A stretch of DNA of 64,000 nucleotides, taken from NCBI GenBank assembly GCA_021778415.1, contig JAJYCL010000008.1, positions 1 to 64,000 of the forward strand, given 5' to 3'. The stretch comes from a bacterium (GTDB taxonomy: Bacteria; Vulcanimicrobiota; Vulcanimicrobiia; Vulcanimicrobiales; Vulcanimicrobiaceae). The notes under the pieces are model-generated. The model was not told the DNA's origin and did no database searches. It saw only the letters and a list, made by a program, of their open reading frames with translations. Both the position numbers and the translations under genes were made by a program. Of this stretch, positions 26,219 to 35,134 are shown one piece after another (the first letter of the stretch is position 1; each line of letters opens with the position of its first letter).

Positions 26219-27568
26219 CTATCGGCGAAGATCGACGCCGTCGGCGATGAGCGACGCGCGCAACAACGCGCTATCGCAGTCCCCGGCAGTTCTACCCCCA
26301 TCTTTGCCGAGCGCTGCTGCGGTTCCGGCTGCCTGGCCCAAGGTCATCACCGTTGGCGTCAGACGGGTTGAGGCGAGGGCTTCGTGCGTGGTCGAAATGC
26401 ATCGACCGGCGACAAGCAATTCCGGATGCTCCATCGGGACCAGGCAGCGAAACGGAATTTCGTAGGTGGCACCGGGAGCCAGGCGTTGCGTCTGCGTGCC
26501 GGATCCGGACGGATTGTGAACGTCGATGGGATAGGCGCTTCGCGCAACGGCATCATCGAACGTTCGCGCATTGAGCACATCGTCGCGCGTGAGCGTGTAG
26601 CGCCCAACGATCCGGCGAGATTCGCGTATGCCCACTTGCGCGCCGGTTGCCGCAATTCGCGCGTGCGAAAATCCCGGAACGCGTTCGCGGAAAAACCGCA
26701 ACAATTCCATCACTTGCATTCGCGATTGTAGTTCGGCGCGCGTGAGATCATCGGGATCGAGCGGATCGATATCGATGACGCGCGTCATGTTCACCGTGAC
26801 TTCATCCGGATACGGAGAGACGAAAAACGAGACGACTTCCCGCGGAATGTGCACAATGCCATCGGCCTGCGCGCGTTGCCAGAGATCATAGAGGCCGGCG
26901 ACTGCACTGAGCGCATTCGCCGTTCGCTCCTGCGGTGCAAGCGATGAACGCATCTGATCGGGATGCTCGCGAACATATGCGGCGGTTTCGGCAAGATCGA
27001 CATGCGATAGACGAAACATCAGCGATGCCGGCTGCACGCGGCCATACTCGTCGCCTTGTTGCGTCGGCACGCCGGCCGAAGCCGCCACGGAGGCATCGGC
27101 GGTAGCATCGATGACCGTTGTCGCGCGGTACTCGCGAATGCCGCCGACCGTCGCAACGCGCACGCCGACAATGCGCTCATGCTCGATTATTGCATCGAGA
27201 AACCAGGCATGCAGAAGCATTCGCACATCGGCATCCGTGAGCATCGTCGCAAGCAGAGCCTTATGCATTTCCGGATCGAATGGCGTGATCGTCGCAACAT
27301 AATCCGAAGCATCGTGAATATGCCCGGGAGATGCACCCAGGGCGATAAGGCGCTCGACGAATTCTTGAGCGATACCCCCAACGATACGCTCCGACGATGA
27401 ATGAAACGTCATCCACGGGCCGACCATTGCCGCCGTCGCTGTTCCGCCGAGAAACCCATAGCGTTCGATGAGCATCGTTCGTGCACCATGTCGCGCTGCA
27501 GCGAGCGCGGCGACGCAACCCGCGTTTCCGCCACCGATCACCAACACATCATAGGGCGCCGTTGTCAT
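26219..27568 (-). CDS. FAD-dependent oxidoreductase (FAD_oxidored type)
   Basis: Starting at ATG 27568 gives about 449 residues. The dinucleotide-binding motif GGGNAG is near the N-terminus with LIERYGFLGGTAT after it, and the C-terminal FAD segment VAGRCIS...TVMTLGQAAGTAAAL is typical of PF12831 proteins. These occur in carbohydrate gene sets and often lack a known substrate. An in-frame GTG at 27607 would overlap the divergent gene and is less likely. It leads the operon with the mini peptidase, the kinase and nanE. Confidence 0.85.
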   Translation of the reverse strand: MTTAPYDVLVIGGGNAGCVAALAAARHGARTMLIERYGFLGGTATAAMVGPWMTFHSSSERIVGGIAQEFVERLIALGASPGHIHDASDYVATITPFDPEMHKALLATMLTDADVRMLLHAWFLDAIIEHERIVGVRVATVGGIREYRATTVIDATADASVAASAGVPTQQGDEYGRVQPASLMFRLSHVDLAETAAYVREHPDQMRSSLAPQERTANALSAVAGLYDLWQRAQADGIVHIPREVVSFFVSPYPDEVTVNMTRVIDIDPLDPDDLTRAELQSRMQVMELLRFFRERVPGFSHARIAATGAQVGIRESRRIVGRYTLTRDDVLNARTFDDAVARSAYPIDVHNPSGSGTQTQRLAPGATYEIPFRCLVPMEHPELLVAGRCISTTHEALASTRLTPTVMTLGQAAGTAAALGKDGGRTAGDCDSALLRASLIADGVDLRR

Positions 27569-27588
27569 CACGTCTAAACGCTGGTTGT

Positions 27589-28017
27589 ATGCAGTGTGAT
27601 TCGCCACCTACGTCCGATGATCGAACATGGGCAATTGCCGCTCACGCGACCGGGCTACTGCTGTTCACCAACTTTCCGTTTGCCAACGTGCTGGGAGCGC
27701 TCATCGTCTACCTCAAGGTAAAGGGCGATGCAGAAAAACCTTTCGCTCGGGATAGTGCCGCCGCCGCACTCAACTTTCAGATTACCTGGACGATCGTGTT
27801 TTTTGCGTATTTGGTTGCCGCCGTGTGGTTCTGGTATTACGAAAATACCGAACCCTTGAGACAAATCGCTTTCTCGATGGGACCCGGCCTCATCATACTC
27901 GGCGGAATAACCATCGCACTCCTCAGCGTGAACATCGTTCTCACCATCACCGGCTGTGTCCGCGCCAGCAATGCCCAGGCCATGAAGTACCCGCTCGCTT
28001 GGAGAATCGTCCGCTAA
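27589..28017 (+). CDS. DUF4870-like membrane protein
   Basis: From ATG 27589 the product has 142 residues. An N-terminal TWAIAAHATGLLL segment, the pattern PFARDSAAAALNFQ (family consensus: hA...ALNFQ) and three transmembrane helices match the DUF4870 family. The function is unknown; members are small inner-membrane proteins. Only 20 bases separate its start from the divergent FAD oxidoreductase start. The upstream open frame is antisense to that gene and is not used. Confidence 0.8.
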   Translation: MQCDSPPTSDDRTWAIAAHATGLLLFTNFPFANVLGALIVYLKVKGDAEKPFARDSAAAALNFQITWTIVFFAYLVAAVWFWYYENTEPLRQIAFSMGPGLIILGGITIALLSVNIVLTITGCVRASNAQAMKYPLAWRIVR

Positions 28018-28053
28018 CCTAGCGCCGGCCCGCGCCGCTCATGAATGATTGCA

Positions 28054-28112
28054 GGGACAATTGCTTGCAGTGTCCCAACAAAACGAGCGCGCAGGCTCTG
28101 AGTCCGGGCGCT
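28054..28112 (+). promoter_or_regulatory. Two possible hairpins in the leader of the amino-acid permease
   Basis: Between the DUF4870-like gene and the permease, GGGACA (28054-28059) pairs with TGTCCC (28071-28076) around an 11-base loop. AGCGC (28086-28090) can pair with GCGCT (28108-28112). They could form a structured 5' leader or a terminator for the upstream gene, but neither is followed by a T-run, and no known riboswitch was recognised. Confidence 0.3.
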
Positions 28113-28133
28113 TATCGCCATGCTGGGGGTTGA

Positions 28134-29663
28134 ATGTTACTAAAACGAATAAAGCCACTTGAACGCATTCTTGCCGAGTCTCACGACGAAAGCAAGACAA
28201 ATACTCTTAAGAAGACGCTTGGTGCCGGGTCCCTTATGGCGATGGGCATCGGTGCAATTATCGGGACGGGTATTTTCGTTCTCACGGGCGTTGCCGCAGC
28301 AACCCGTTCGGGCCCGGCGCTGACTCTTTCGTTTGTTGTTGCAGGTATCGTCAGTGCTCTTGCAGCGCTCTGTTATGCAGAAGTCGCGAGTCGAATTCCC
28401 ATTGCCGGCAGCGCATATACATTCACCTACGCCACCCTCGGTGAGTTCATTGCGTGGATCATCGGGTGGGATCTTGTTTTAGAGTATGCTCTTGGAGCGT
28501 CGACGGTAAGTATTGGCTGGTCAGGGTACTTTACGACTTTCGTTAAGAATGTATTCGGGTGGATTATCCCTGAGCAATGGCAACACAATTACTGGGATGT
28601 CGGCCCGACCGGTCTACCTATTCACGGAATCATGAATCTCCCAGCATTTTGCATTATTCTTCTTATCGGTGTTCTGCTATACCGTGGTACACGAGAGTCT
28701 GCACTTGTTAACAACATCATTGTTGTCATTAAAGTCTCCGTCGTTCTTTTCTTTATTGCACTCGGATCCGGGCACGTTAACCCATCTAATTGGGTTCCCT
28801 ATTTCCCATTCGGCATAAACGGCATGCTAGGCGGAGCCGCATTTATTTTCTTCGCCTATATTGGATTTGATGCAGTTTCCACGGCGGCAGAAGAAACGAA
28901 GAATCCGAAGCGAGATCTCCCAATCGGTATTTTAGGGAGCCTTGCGGTTTGCACGATCCTCTATATTATCGTGGTAGCTATTCTCACTGGAATGGTTCCA
29001 TACAATCAGTTGAACGTTCCATCTCCAGTTGCTTTTGCGATGGATCATGTTGGCTTAGGCTGGGCTAGCACGATCATCTCCATCGGAGCGTTGGCCGGCC
29101 TGACAACTGTGCTTCTAGTAATGATGTTCGGGCAGACCCGTATTTTCTTCGCGATGTCGCGCGACGGTTTACTCCCCGCAACGTTCTCGAAAGTACATCC
29201 AAAATACCGTACTCCAGGAACCTCCACGATTATCTTCACAATCATGATTGCGTTTATCGCAGCCTTCACGCCAATTAATGTTGTCGGCTCGCTCGCCAAC
29301 ATGGGTACTTTGGCTGCGTTCATCCTGGTCTCGGTCGCGCTTCCAATTCTCCGCAAGCGCTATCCGGGAACCGACGGATTCACGGTACCTTTCGGTCCGT
29401 ACGTTATTCCTGTCTTATCCGCGGTTTCTGCATTTCTCCTTATGCTTTATCTCTCAGTGGGAAGCCCCATGGCGTATATTCCGTTGCCCTTCGGGTTCTC
29501 GACGAGCGCGGCAGGCGCTCCCTCAACCTGGTCGCAGCTGAATTTTGCACTTCCACTGCCATGGATGGGCTTTCTTGTTTGGCTCCTCATTGGCTGGGCC
29601 ATTTACTTCTTGTATAGCCGCTCGCATAGTAACGTCGGGCGCGAAGAAGCACTTAACAAATAA
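28134..29663 (+). CDS. APC-superfamily amino-acid permease (CAT-like)
   Basis: The 509-residue protein has about 12 or more transmembrane helices and the family signature GAIIGTGIFVLTGVAA in helix 1, plus FFAYIGFDAVSTAAEE in helix 6. These match cationic amino-acid transporter (CAT/YfnA-type) members that import amino acids with protons. By eye the gene is more AT-rich than its neighbours, which could reflect transfer. It is convergent with the HyuA gene, three bases apart, and interrupts the amino-sugar and peptide operons. Confidence 0.9.
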   Translation: MLLKRIKPLERILAESHDESKTNTLKKTLGAGSLMAMGIGAIIGTGIFVLTGVAAATRSGPALTLSFVVAGIVSALAALCYAEVASRIPIAGSAYTFTYATLGEFIAWIIGWDLVLEYALGASTVSIGWSGYFTTFVKNVFGWIIPEQWQHNYWDVGPTGLPIHGIMNLPAFCIILLIGVLLYRGTRESALVNNIIVVIKVSVVLFFIALGSGHVNPSNWVPYFPFGINGMLGGAAFIFFAYIGFDAVSTAAEETKNPKRDLPIGILGSLAVCTILYIIVVAILTGMVPYNQLNVPSPVAFAMDHVGLGWASTIISIGALAGLTTVLLVMMFGQTRIFFAMSRDGLLPATFSKVHPKYRTPGTSTIIFTIMIAFIAAFTPINVVGSLANMGTLAAFILVSVALPILRKRYPGTDGFTVPFGPYVIPVLSAVSAFLLMLYLSVGSPMAYIPLPFGFSTSAAGAPSTWSQLNFALPLPWMGFLVWLLIGWAIYFLYSRSHSNVGREEALNK

Positions 29664-29666
29664 CGA

Positions 29667-31760
29667 TCACGCGTTCTTAGGGACGGCGAGGAGAACAATC
29701 GGGGCTGCGGGATCGCGGCCCCGAATTTCTTCTTCGGCCAGCGCAATGGCATCGTCGGCACGAGCAAAGCCGGAAAAATCGGTGATGCGATTTCCCGCGA
29801 GAACGAAAAGATCGGGCGTTGCCCGGCCGACATCACCAAATCGTGTCGCCGCCTCCATCACACTTGCCAGCGTCCGGGCAATCTGATGCGCAGTACAGAA
29901 CGCTACCTGAGCATCGCGCAAGCCCAAGCGTATGACACCGCGCATATCCTGCACGCGCAATTCTCGGCCCGCGACGAGCACATCCAGATTTCCGGTTGAC
30001 GCAACGACCCTCACCTGCGTCGCTCCGATCACTCGCTGCGCAATGGCCATGCGTTCTTCCGGGGTACAACTCGTCGCTAGCGCATCGCTCGCGTTGCCGA
30101 TTGCTCCGGTGGCAGTCGCGCGTACGCGATTGCGTTGCGTATCGATCTCCATGTGCACTTCGATTGTGGCTGCATCGGCGCCGGAAGCAACCACGTGCTC
30201 CGCGGCCTCAGCGCGCAGCGCACGCAATTCATCAGCGCTCGGATTCACAAGCGTTCGTTCAACGGATTCGCGCACTAGCGCTAAGGCGACGCCGACCGGA
30301 GAAATCACCTCGGCATCGCGAGCAATGCGAAAGGTCAGCTCACGCCGGCCGGCAGCGGCCGGGACGAGCGATGAAGCACCACCGCCGCCGCCGATAATCT
30401 CGACATGGGCGACATCCAGCGCATAATCGGCAATGAGTTCGTCGACGCAAGCAAGCAGCGTCGCGGTCGCAATGGCTAAAAGTTTTTCTGCCTGCTGCTG
30501 CGGCGTTCCGCCATAGCGATGCGCCAGAACCGAAAACGCGGCCATCGCGGACGCTACGTTTCCGCGAGCAAAATCGCCCTCGGGAACATAACCGAGCAGA
30601 TTTGCGGCACACGTTGGAGTCACCGCTACGAGCCCACCGTCTCGCGTGCGAAGAACTGCATAATCACTCGGATCTCGAGGAGTCGGCGCGATAAACTCAA
30701 GCTGGGCGCCGTTCATTTCCTCCGGTGTGCAAAAGACTGCATACCGTGCGCCGGCGATATGTGCCGAGCGCGGTCCCACTGCATGAATCCCGTGTGCGTT
30801 ACAGCGCACCATTGAACCGCCGGCAATTGCCAGCGTGCGCACATCGAGCGTGCGCAACATCGTGCGTGCGCCGCCGATGCGCGCAGCACGCAATTGCGGA
30901 CGCCCGGATCGTATGACGCTACAATCGCTGCTCGTCCCGCCGACTTCGATAAAAATACCGTCGGTGACATTCTCGTGCAGTAGCGCGCCCGATATCCCCG
31001 CAGCCGGCCCGGAGAGTAAGGTGAGGATGGGGCGTCGCTCAATCTCGCCGACCTCCATCACGCCGCCATCGCTGCGCATAACCATTAATGGTGCAGTAAT
31101 TCCCGCACGCGAAACAGCTTGCGCCGTCGTGCGCGACGTGCGCAACATCGTCGGAAGTATCGCCGCATTGAGCGCCGCCGTTCGCGTACGCGCTCGCAGC
31201 CCATATTGGGAACTTACCTCGTGCCCCGACGTCGCCGCGACGTTTCTTTCGCGTGCGTAGTCGACCGCCATCGTTTCGGCAGTTGGCGCATCGACAGAAA
31301 ACGCATTGCTCACGGCGATGGCATCGACACCGGAAGCAACCAACGCATCGATGCACGCGTGAATCTGCGGTCCATTTCGAGCCGAGGCAAACACTTGCTT
31401 CGGAGTAAAAGCCGCGCCGGGTGCAAGCTGCATCGGCCGAAGCGACATGTGCAGACGTGAAAGCGCCGCGATCCCACTCGTTAATCCGAGAACCCCAACA
31501 GTCGCCAGATCGCCCTCAAGGATGGCATTCGTCGCCTGCGTCGTCGAATGGGCGATGAACGCGATTTGCGACGCAGCAATTCCCGGTTGCTCGAGCAGTG
31601 CGTGGAGTCCGGCCACAATACCATCGGCAACGCCGTTCGCGCTTGCATGCGTCGTCGGCACTTTCACCCGCGCAATGACACGGCGTTGGATTGGATCGAC
31701 GGCAACGACATCGGTGAATGTTCCACCGACATCGATGCCGACGCGCAATGTCGCGCTCAC
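29667..31760 (-). CDS. Hydantoinase A/oxoprolinase-family protein (HyuA)
   Basis: The 697-residue protein has the N-terminal ATPase segment GIDVGGTFTDVV and the central EVGGTSSDC typical of HyuA/5-oxoprolinase subunits, at the expected length. Family members open hydantoins or 5-oxoproline with ATP. No HyuB partner is present, so specificity is unclear. The GTG start overlaps the M20 peptidase stop by four bases, and it ends the GH20/permease/M20 operon. Processing of cyclised N-terminal glutamate from peptides would suit the context, but that is inference. Confidence 0.85.
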   Translation of the reverse strand: MSATLRVGIDVGGTFTDVVAVDPIQRRVIARVKVPTTHASANGVADGIVAGLHALLEQPGIAASQIAFIAHSTTQATNAILEGDLATVGVLGLTSGIAALSRLHMSLRPMQLAPGAAFTPKQVFASARNGPQIHACIDALVASGVDAIAVSNAFSVDAPTAETMAVDYARERNVAATSGHEVSSQYGLRARTRTAALNAAILPTMLRTSRTTAQAVSRAGITAPLMVMRSDGGVMEVGEIERRPILTLLSGPAAGISGALLHENVTDGIFIEVGGTSSDCSVIRSGRPQLRAARIGGARTMLRTLDVRTLAIAGGSMVRCNAHGIHAVGPRSAHIAGARYAVFCTPEEMNGAQLEFIAPTPRDPSDYAVLRTRDGGLVAVTPTCAANLLGYVPEGDFARGNVASAMAAFSVLAHRYGGTPQQQAEKLLAIATATLLACVDELIADYALDVAHVEIIGGGGGASSLVPAAAGRRELTFRIARDAEVISPVGVALALVRESVERTLVNPSADELRALRAEAAEHVVASGADAATIEVHMEIDTQRNRVRATATGAIGNASDALATSCTPEERMAIAQRVIGATQVRVVASTGNLDVLVAGRELRVQDMRGVIRLGLRDAQVAFCTAHQIARTLASVMEAATRFGDVGRATPDLFVLAGNRITDFSGFARADDAIALAEEEIRGRDPAAPIVLLAVPKNA

Positions 31761-33136
31761 ATCAGCGCGAGTTCATCATAGAGACACGCCATCGTTTTGA
31801 TCCCACCGAAGAATTGTTTGAGATCGAACTTTTCATTCGGAGCGTGAATTTGATCGTCGGGCAAGCCGACGCCAACCATCACCTGCGGGAGTTTCAGGAT
31901 GCGATCGAAGGAAACGACGGGGCCGATCGATCCGCCTGTCCCAATGAAAACCGGGTCTTTGCCGAAGCCGGCTTTCATCGCGCGCGCCGCTGCGGCGACC
32001 GCCTTGTGCGTGCGCGAGAGCGAGACGGCACCGACATCGCCCTCGTCTTTGATACTGACGCGCACGCCCGTCGGCGCATGCGCGAGCAAATAATCGCGCA
32101 CCACACGTCGCACGTGCACGGGATCTTGATCGCCGACTAATCGTGCGGAAAGCTTGGCGTGAGCGGCGCTCGGGATAATCGTCTTTTGCCCCGGCCCTTG
32201 ATAGCCGCCCCAAATGCCATTGCACTCCAAGGTCGGCCGATGCCACATGCGTTCGAGCGGAAGACGTTGTTTCTCCCCTGCGAGCTTCTCCACGCCCAAG
32301 AACCGCGCTTCGCGTGCTTCATCGAACGCCAAGGCTTGCAATTCCGCGCGCGCCTCGGGGCTCAACTCATGGACGCCGTCATAGAACCCCGGAACAGCCA
32401 CTCGACCGTCTGCGTCTTTTAACCCGGCGATCATCTCCGCCAACGCTTCGATTGGATTTTTGATGATGCCGCCAAAATACCCCGAATGGGCGTCGGCGGT
32501 TGGGCCGGCAACGGTGATCTCCCAGTGAACTAGCCCGCGAACGGAAACCGTTAACGACGGTGTGTTCTCATCGTAGACGGCCGTATCGCTAATCACGCCG
32601 ACATCGGCGACGAATTTTTCACGATATTTTGCAAGCGCTGCTTCAAAATTCGGCGAGCCGATCTCTTCTTCACCTTCGATAACAACTTTGACATTCAGCG
32701 GTAATGCGCCGCGCGTTTTTAAATGCGCTTCGAGCGCCGCAAGATGCATCAAGACTTGGCCTTTATCGTCGACGGATCCGCGCCCGAAAATCTTTCCATC
32801 GCGAACCGACCCTTCAAATGGCGGAGAATGCCAAAGGTCGATGGGATCCGCCGGCTGCACATCGTAGTGCCCATAGATAAGCATCGTCGGCTTGCCCGGC
32901 GCACCCAACCACTCACCGTACGCGAGCGGGTTTCCATCCGTCTCCAGGAGTTCGGCGCTCAAACCGATGGCATGCATGCGCGCAACCAATCGCTCGCAAC
33001 ACTCGCGCACATCTTCTCGTCGTTCGGGATCGGCGGAAACCGACGGGCAGGCAATCCACGTTTTCAGTTCCTCAAGATACGCCCCCTCATGGGCATCACA
33101 ATACGCCGTCAATGTGGGGTCGATAGTCGTCGTCAT
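31757..33136 (-). CDS. M20-family dipeptidase/deacylase
   Basis: The 459-residue metallopeptidase has the zinc-site segments GHYDVQP, GSVDDKGQ and EGEEEIGSPN, a central Asp in ISDTAVYD and a C-terminal His region, with a lid domain between. The cytosolic M20 CNDP-like dipeptidases cleave short peptides. It starts four bases after the permease-PDZ stop and overlaps the HyuA start by four bases. In this operon it may degrade peptides brought in by the permease. Confidence 0.9.
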   Translation of the reverse strand: MTTTIDPTLTAYCDAHEGAYLEELKTWIACPSVSADPERREDVRECCERLVARMHAIGLSAELLETDGNPLAYGEWLGAPGKPTMLIYGHYDVQPADPIDLWHSPPFEGSVRDGKIFGRGSVDDKGQVLMHLAALEAHLKTRGALPLNVKVVIEGEEEIGSPNFEAALAKYREKFVADVGVISDTAVYDENTPSLTVSVRGLVHWEITVAGPTADAHSGYFGGIIKNPIEALAEMIAGLKDADGRVAVPGFYDGVHELSPEARAELQALAFDEAREARFLGVEKLAGEKQRLPLERMWHRPTLECNGIWGGYQGPGQKTIIPSAAHAKLSARLVGDQDPVHVRRVVRDYLLAHAPTGVRVSIKDEGDVGAVSLSRTHKAVAAAARAMKAGFGKDPVFIGTGGSIGPVVSFDRILKLPQVMVGVGLPDDQIHAPNEKFDLKQFFGGIKTMACLYDELALM

Positions 33137-33139
33137 AGG

Positions 33140-35134
33140 TTACGTATTCTCCGTTGCTGCAATGAAAGGTTGGCCGAGTTGGATGATCATTTTCTTTCCG
33201 TCGCGATGAATTCCATAGGTGTGGGGGAGTCCGTCGAAGGCGCGCGCCTGGGTTTGAAACGTGCCGTATTCCCACCAATATTTTCCGTCTAAGGTATCGA
33301 TGATATCGCCTGTACGCAAACCGGAATCCCATGCTGGGCCTCCGGCGCGAACGAACGCCCGCATATTGCCATCGACGCTTTTAAAAAGCGAGTAGCAATA
33401 CGTGGGTGGATCCGTCGGCCCGAACGCAAATCCCAATGTCCACAAATGCGATGCATCCACGGAGTGAGCCTTAGCCCATAGCAATAAGCGAGCAAGCCCT
33501 TCATCGGCGAGATGCTGCACGGTGGCATCGTTTGCAGGCGCCGCCTGATCATGCCACTCGCCAATGGGCCAACCACCGCAATCGCTGAGCTTCACACCGA
33601 TATCGACATTGTCGCCGCGATAATCATGCCAGCGTGAAGCGGTAACACGAAGTACTGCCGCGACCGGAGACGACGAACAATCACGCTGTTGCCCCGTTAT
33701 CGCAAGAGGTTGCGCTCGAAGCGCACCCTGGGCATCGAGTAGAGCGAGAATGCGATTGGCGGCAAGATGTGCATCGGGAGTTCCGTCATCCTCAACGCCA
33801 ACACGATCGTGCGCATTCGGAGGTGCGAACATTCCAGGCCACGCATCGGCACGCGCTATGGGCATCGCAGCAAGAAATGGCGCACCCGTGACCGCCGGCA
33901 GCGCGACGATCACGCCGCAAGCCAGCACCGCAACGGCAACTTGCCAGCCGAGCGTGAGCTTGCCGATCTCAGCCGTTGAAACACCGGTGAAATTTGCCAC
34001 CCACACGTTTGCGGTGTTGGTCGGATCGCACACGTTCTGCACCTGAACGATGGCCATAATGGCGGCAACAAGCACAACGGGCGGCAACATGTTCGCGCCC
34101 AGAAGAGCGGTGAAGACGGCGATCCCCACGCCGAACGGATTCAACGGGCCGCGATAGAGCGTTAAGACGCTGCCAAAACCGAACACGATAATGAAACCGA
34201 GCGGATTCGTGACCGGAAGGGCATGCACCAATGGCTGCAATGCAGCGGCAAACTGCGGTTGCTTTGTTGCCGTGAGCAGCATGCCGATTCCGATGAAGAG
34301 CACGATGGCCGGCGCGGCATTTTCGACACCGCGAATTGCGGCGGCCGAGAGCACGTTGATGGCCCGGCGGGGTGCGGCCGTCAACGCTGCGTAGATTGCA
34401 CTGATGGCAAAGGCCGGAGTGGCATCGATGTGCGCGATAAAATACAGCGCAATCGGCAGGACGGGTGCGAGTAGGGCATACCAAGGCACCCGAGGGGACG
34501 ATTTCTCGGCTGCGATGGCAAACGTGGCATAATCTCGCTCGGAACGAAACGCGACGATCGTATAGATCACAAGAACAGCCGCATCGATCGCTGCTAAAAT
34601 CAGCGCGTAATGTACGAGCGATCCTTGATCGACGCCAAAAAATTTCGTGTAAAATTTCCAATTCGCGATATTAAAAATAAATCCGAGGGCAAACGACAGT
34701 AAAAACACTGTCGCCGCAATGCGTCTCGGTACACCCGTCGTCATCATAATCGGCAGCACGATCGAGCCGACCATAATGATCGCTCCAAGCCCTGAAAGCG
34801 AGACGAAGAGTACGGCAATGAGCGCCGCGAGCGCGAGGGTGACAACAATCGGATTCTCGCCGGCAAATTCTGCCGCAAGATGAACGAGCGCGCGTGCGAT
34901 GCCGGTATCGATCGTCACTGCACCGAGAATAGCTCCGAAGATAACCGCGACATAGACCGGAGCAAGTGCAACGGAGCCATCGGTAACAATGCTTCCCAAC
35001 ACCGTCCATGGGCAACCGGCGATCAGCGCCATCGACAGGGCCATGATCGGAAGGGCGAGGAGCGCCGGGACCTTGCGCGAGGCCATTAACGCGGCAAATG
35101 CCGCGAAAACGACAAACAAAGCGATGGAAATCAC
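33140..35134 (-). CDS. Ion-transporter-superfamily permease with a C-terminal PDZ-like domain
   Basis: Residues 1-430 form about 11-12 transmembrane helices resembling the anion-transporter (CitMHS/GntP-like) fold, with a GLGAIIMVGSIVLPIMM segment and helical hairpin-like pieces. Residues ~470-660 are soluble and end in a PDZ-like domain (VRAGGPAWDSGLRTGDIIDTLDG). The fusion is unusual. The start is GTG, overlapping the GH20 stop by four bases, and the next gene follows after three bases. It probably imports a product of the GH20 enzyme or a peptide; the substrate is unknown. The PDZ part may hold a partner at the membrane. Confidence 0.75.
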   Translation of the reverse strand: MISIALFVVFAAFAALMASRKVPALLALPIMALSMALIAGCPWTVLGSIVTDGSVALAPVYVAVIFGAILGAVTIDTGIARALVHLAAEFAGENPIVVTLALAALIAVLFVSLSGLGAIIMVGSIVLPIMMTTGVPRRIAATVFLLSFALGFIFNIANWKFYTKFFGVDQGSLVHYALILAAIDAAVLVIYTIVAFRSERDYATFAIAAEKSSPRVPWYALLAPVLPIALYFIAHIDATPAFAISAIYAALTAAPRRAINVLSAAAIRGVENAAPAIVLFIGIGMLLTATKQPQFAAALQPLVHALPVTNPLGFIIVFGFGSVLTLYRGPLNPFGVGIAVFTALLGANMLPPVVLVAAIMAIVQVQNVCDPTNTANVWVANFTGVSTAEIGKLTLGWQVAVAVLACGVIVALPAVTGAPFLAAMPIARADAWPGMFAPPNAHDRVGVEDDGTPDAHLAANRILALLDAQGALRAQPLAITGQQRDCSSSPVAAVLRVTASRWHDYRGDNVDIGVKLSDCGGWPIGEWHDQAAPANDATVQHLADEGLARLLLWAKAHSVDASHLWTLGFAFGPTDPPTYCYSLFKSVDGNMRAFVRAGGPAWDSGLRTGDIIDTLDGKYWWEYGTFQTQARAFDGLPHTYGIHRDGKKMIIQLGQPFIAATENT

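Noticed and set aside
27481-27588. Longer N-terminus for the DUF4870-like protein
   Set aside because: It is antisense to the FAD oxidoreductase and low in complexity; the family starts near 27589.
28134-29663. Amino-acid permease as part of a mobile element
   Set aside because: No terminal repeats, integrase or transposase flank the segment; only base composition and strand differ.
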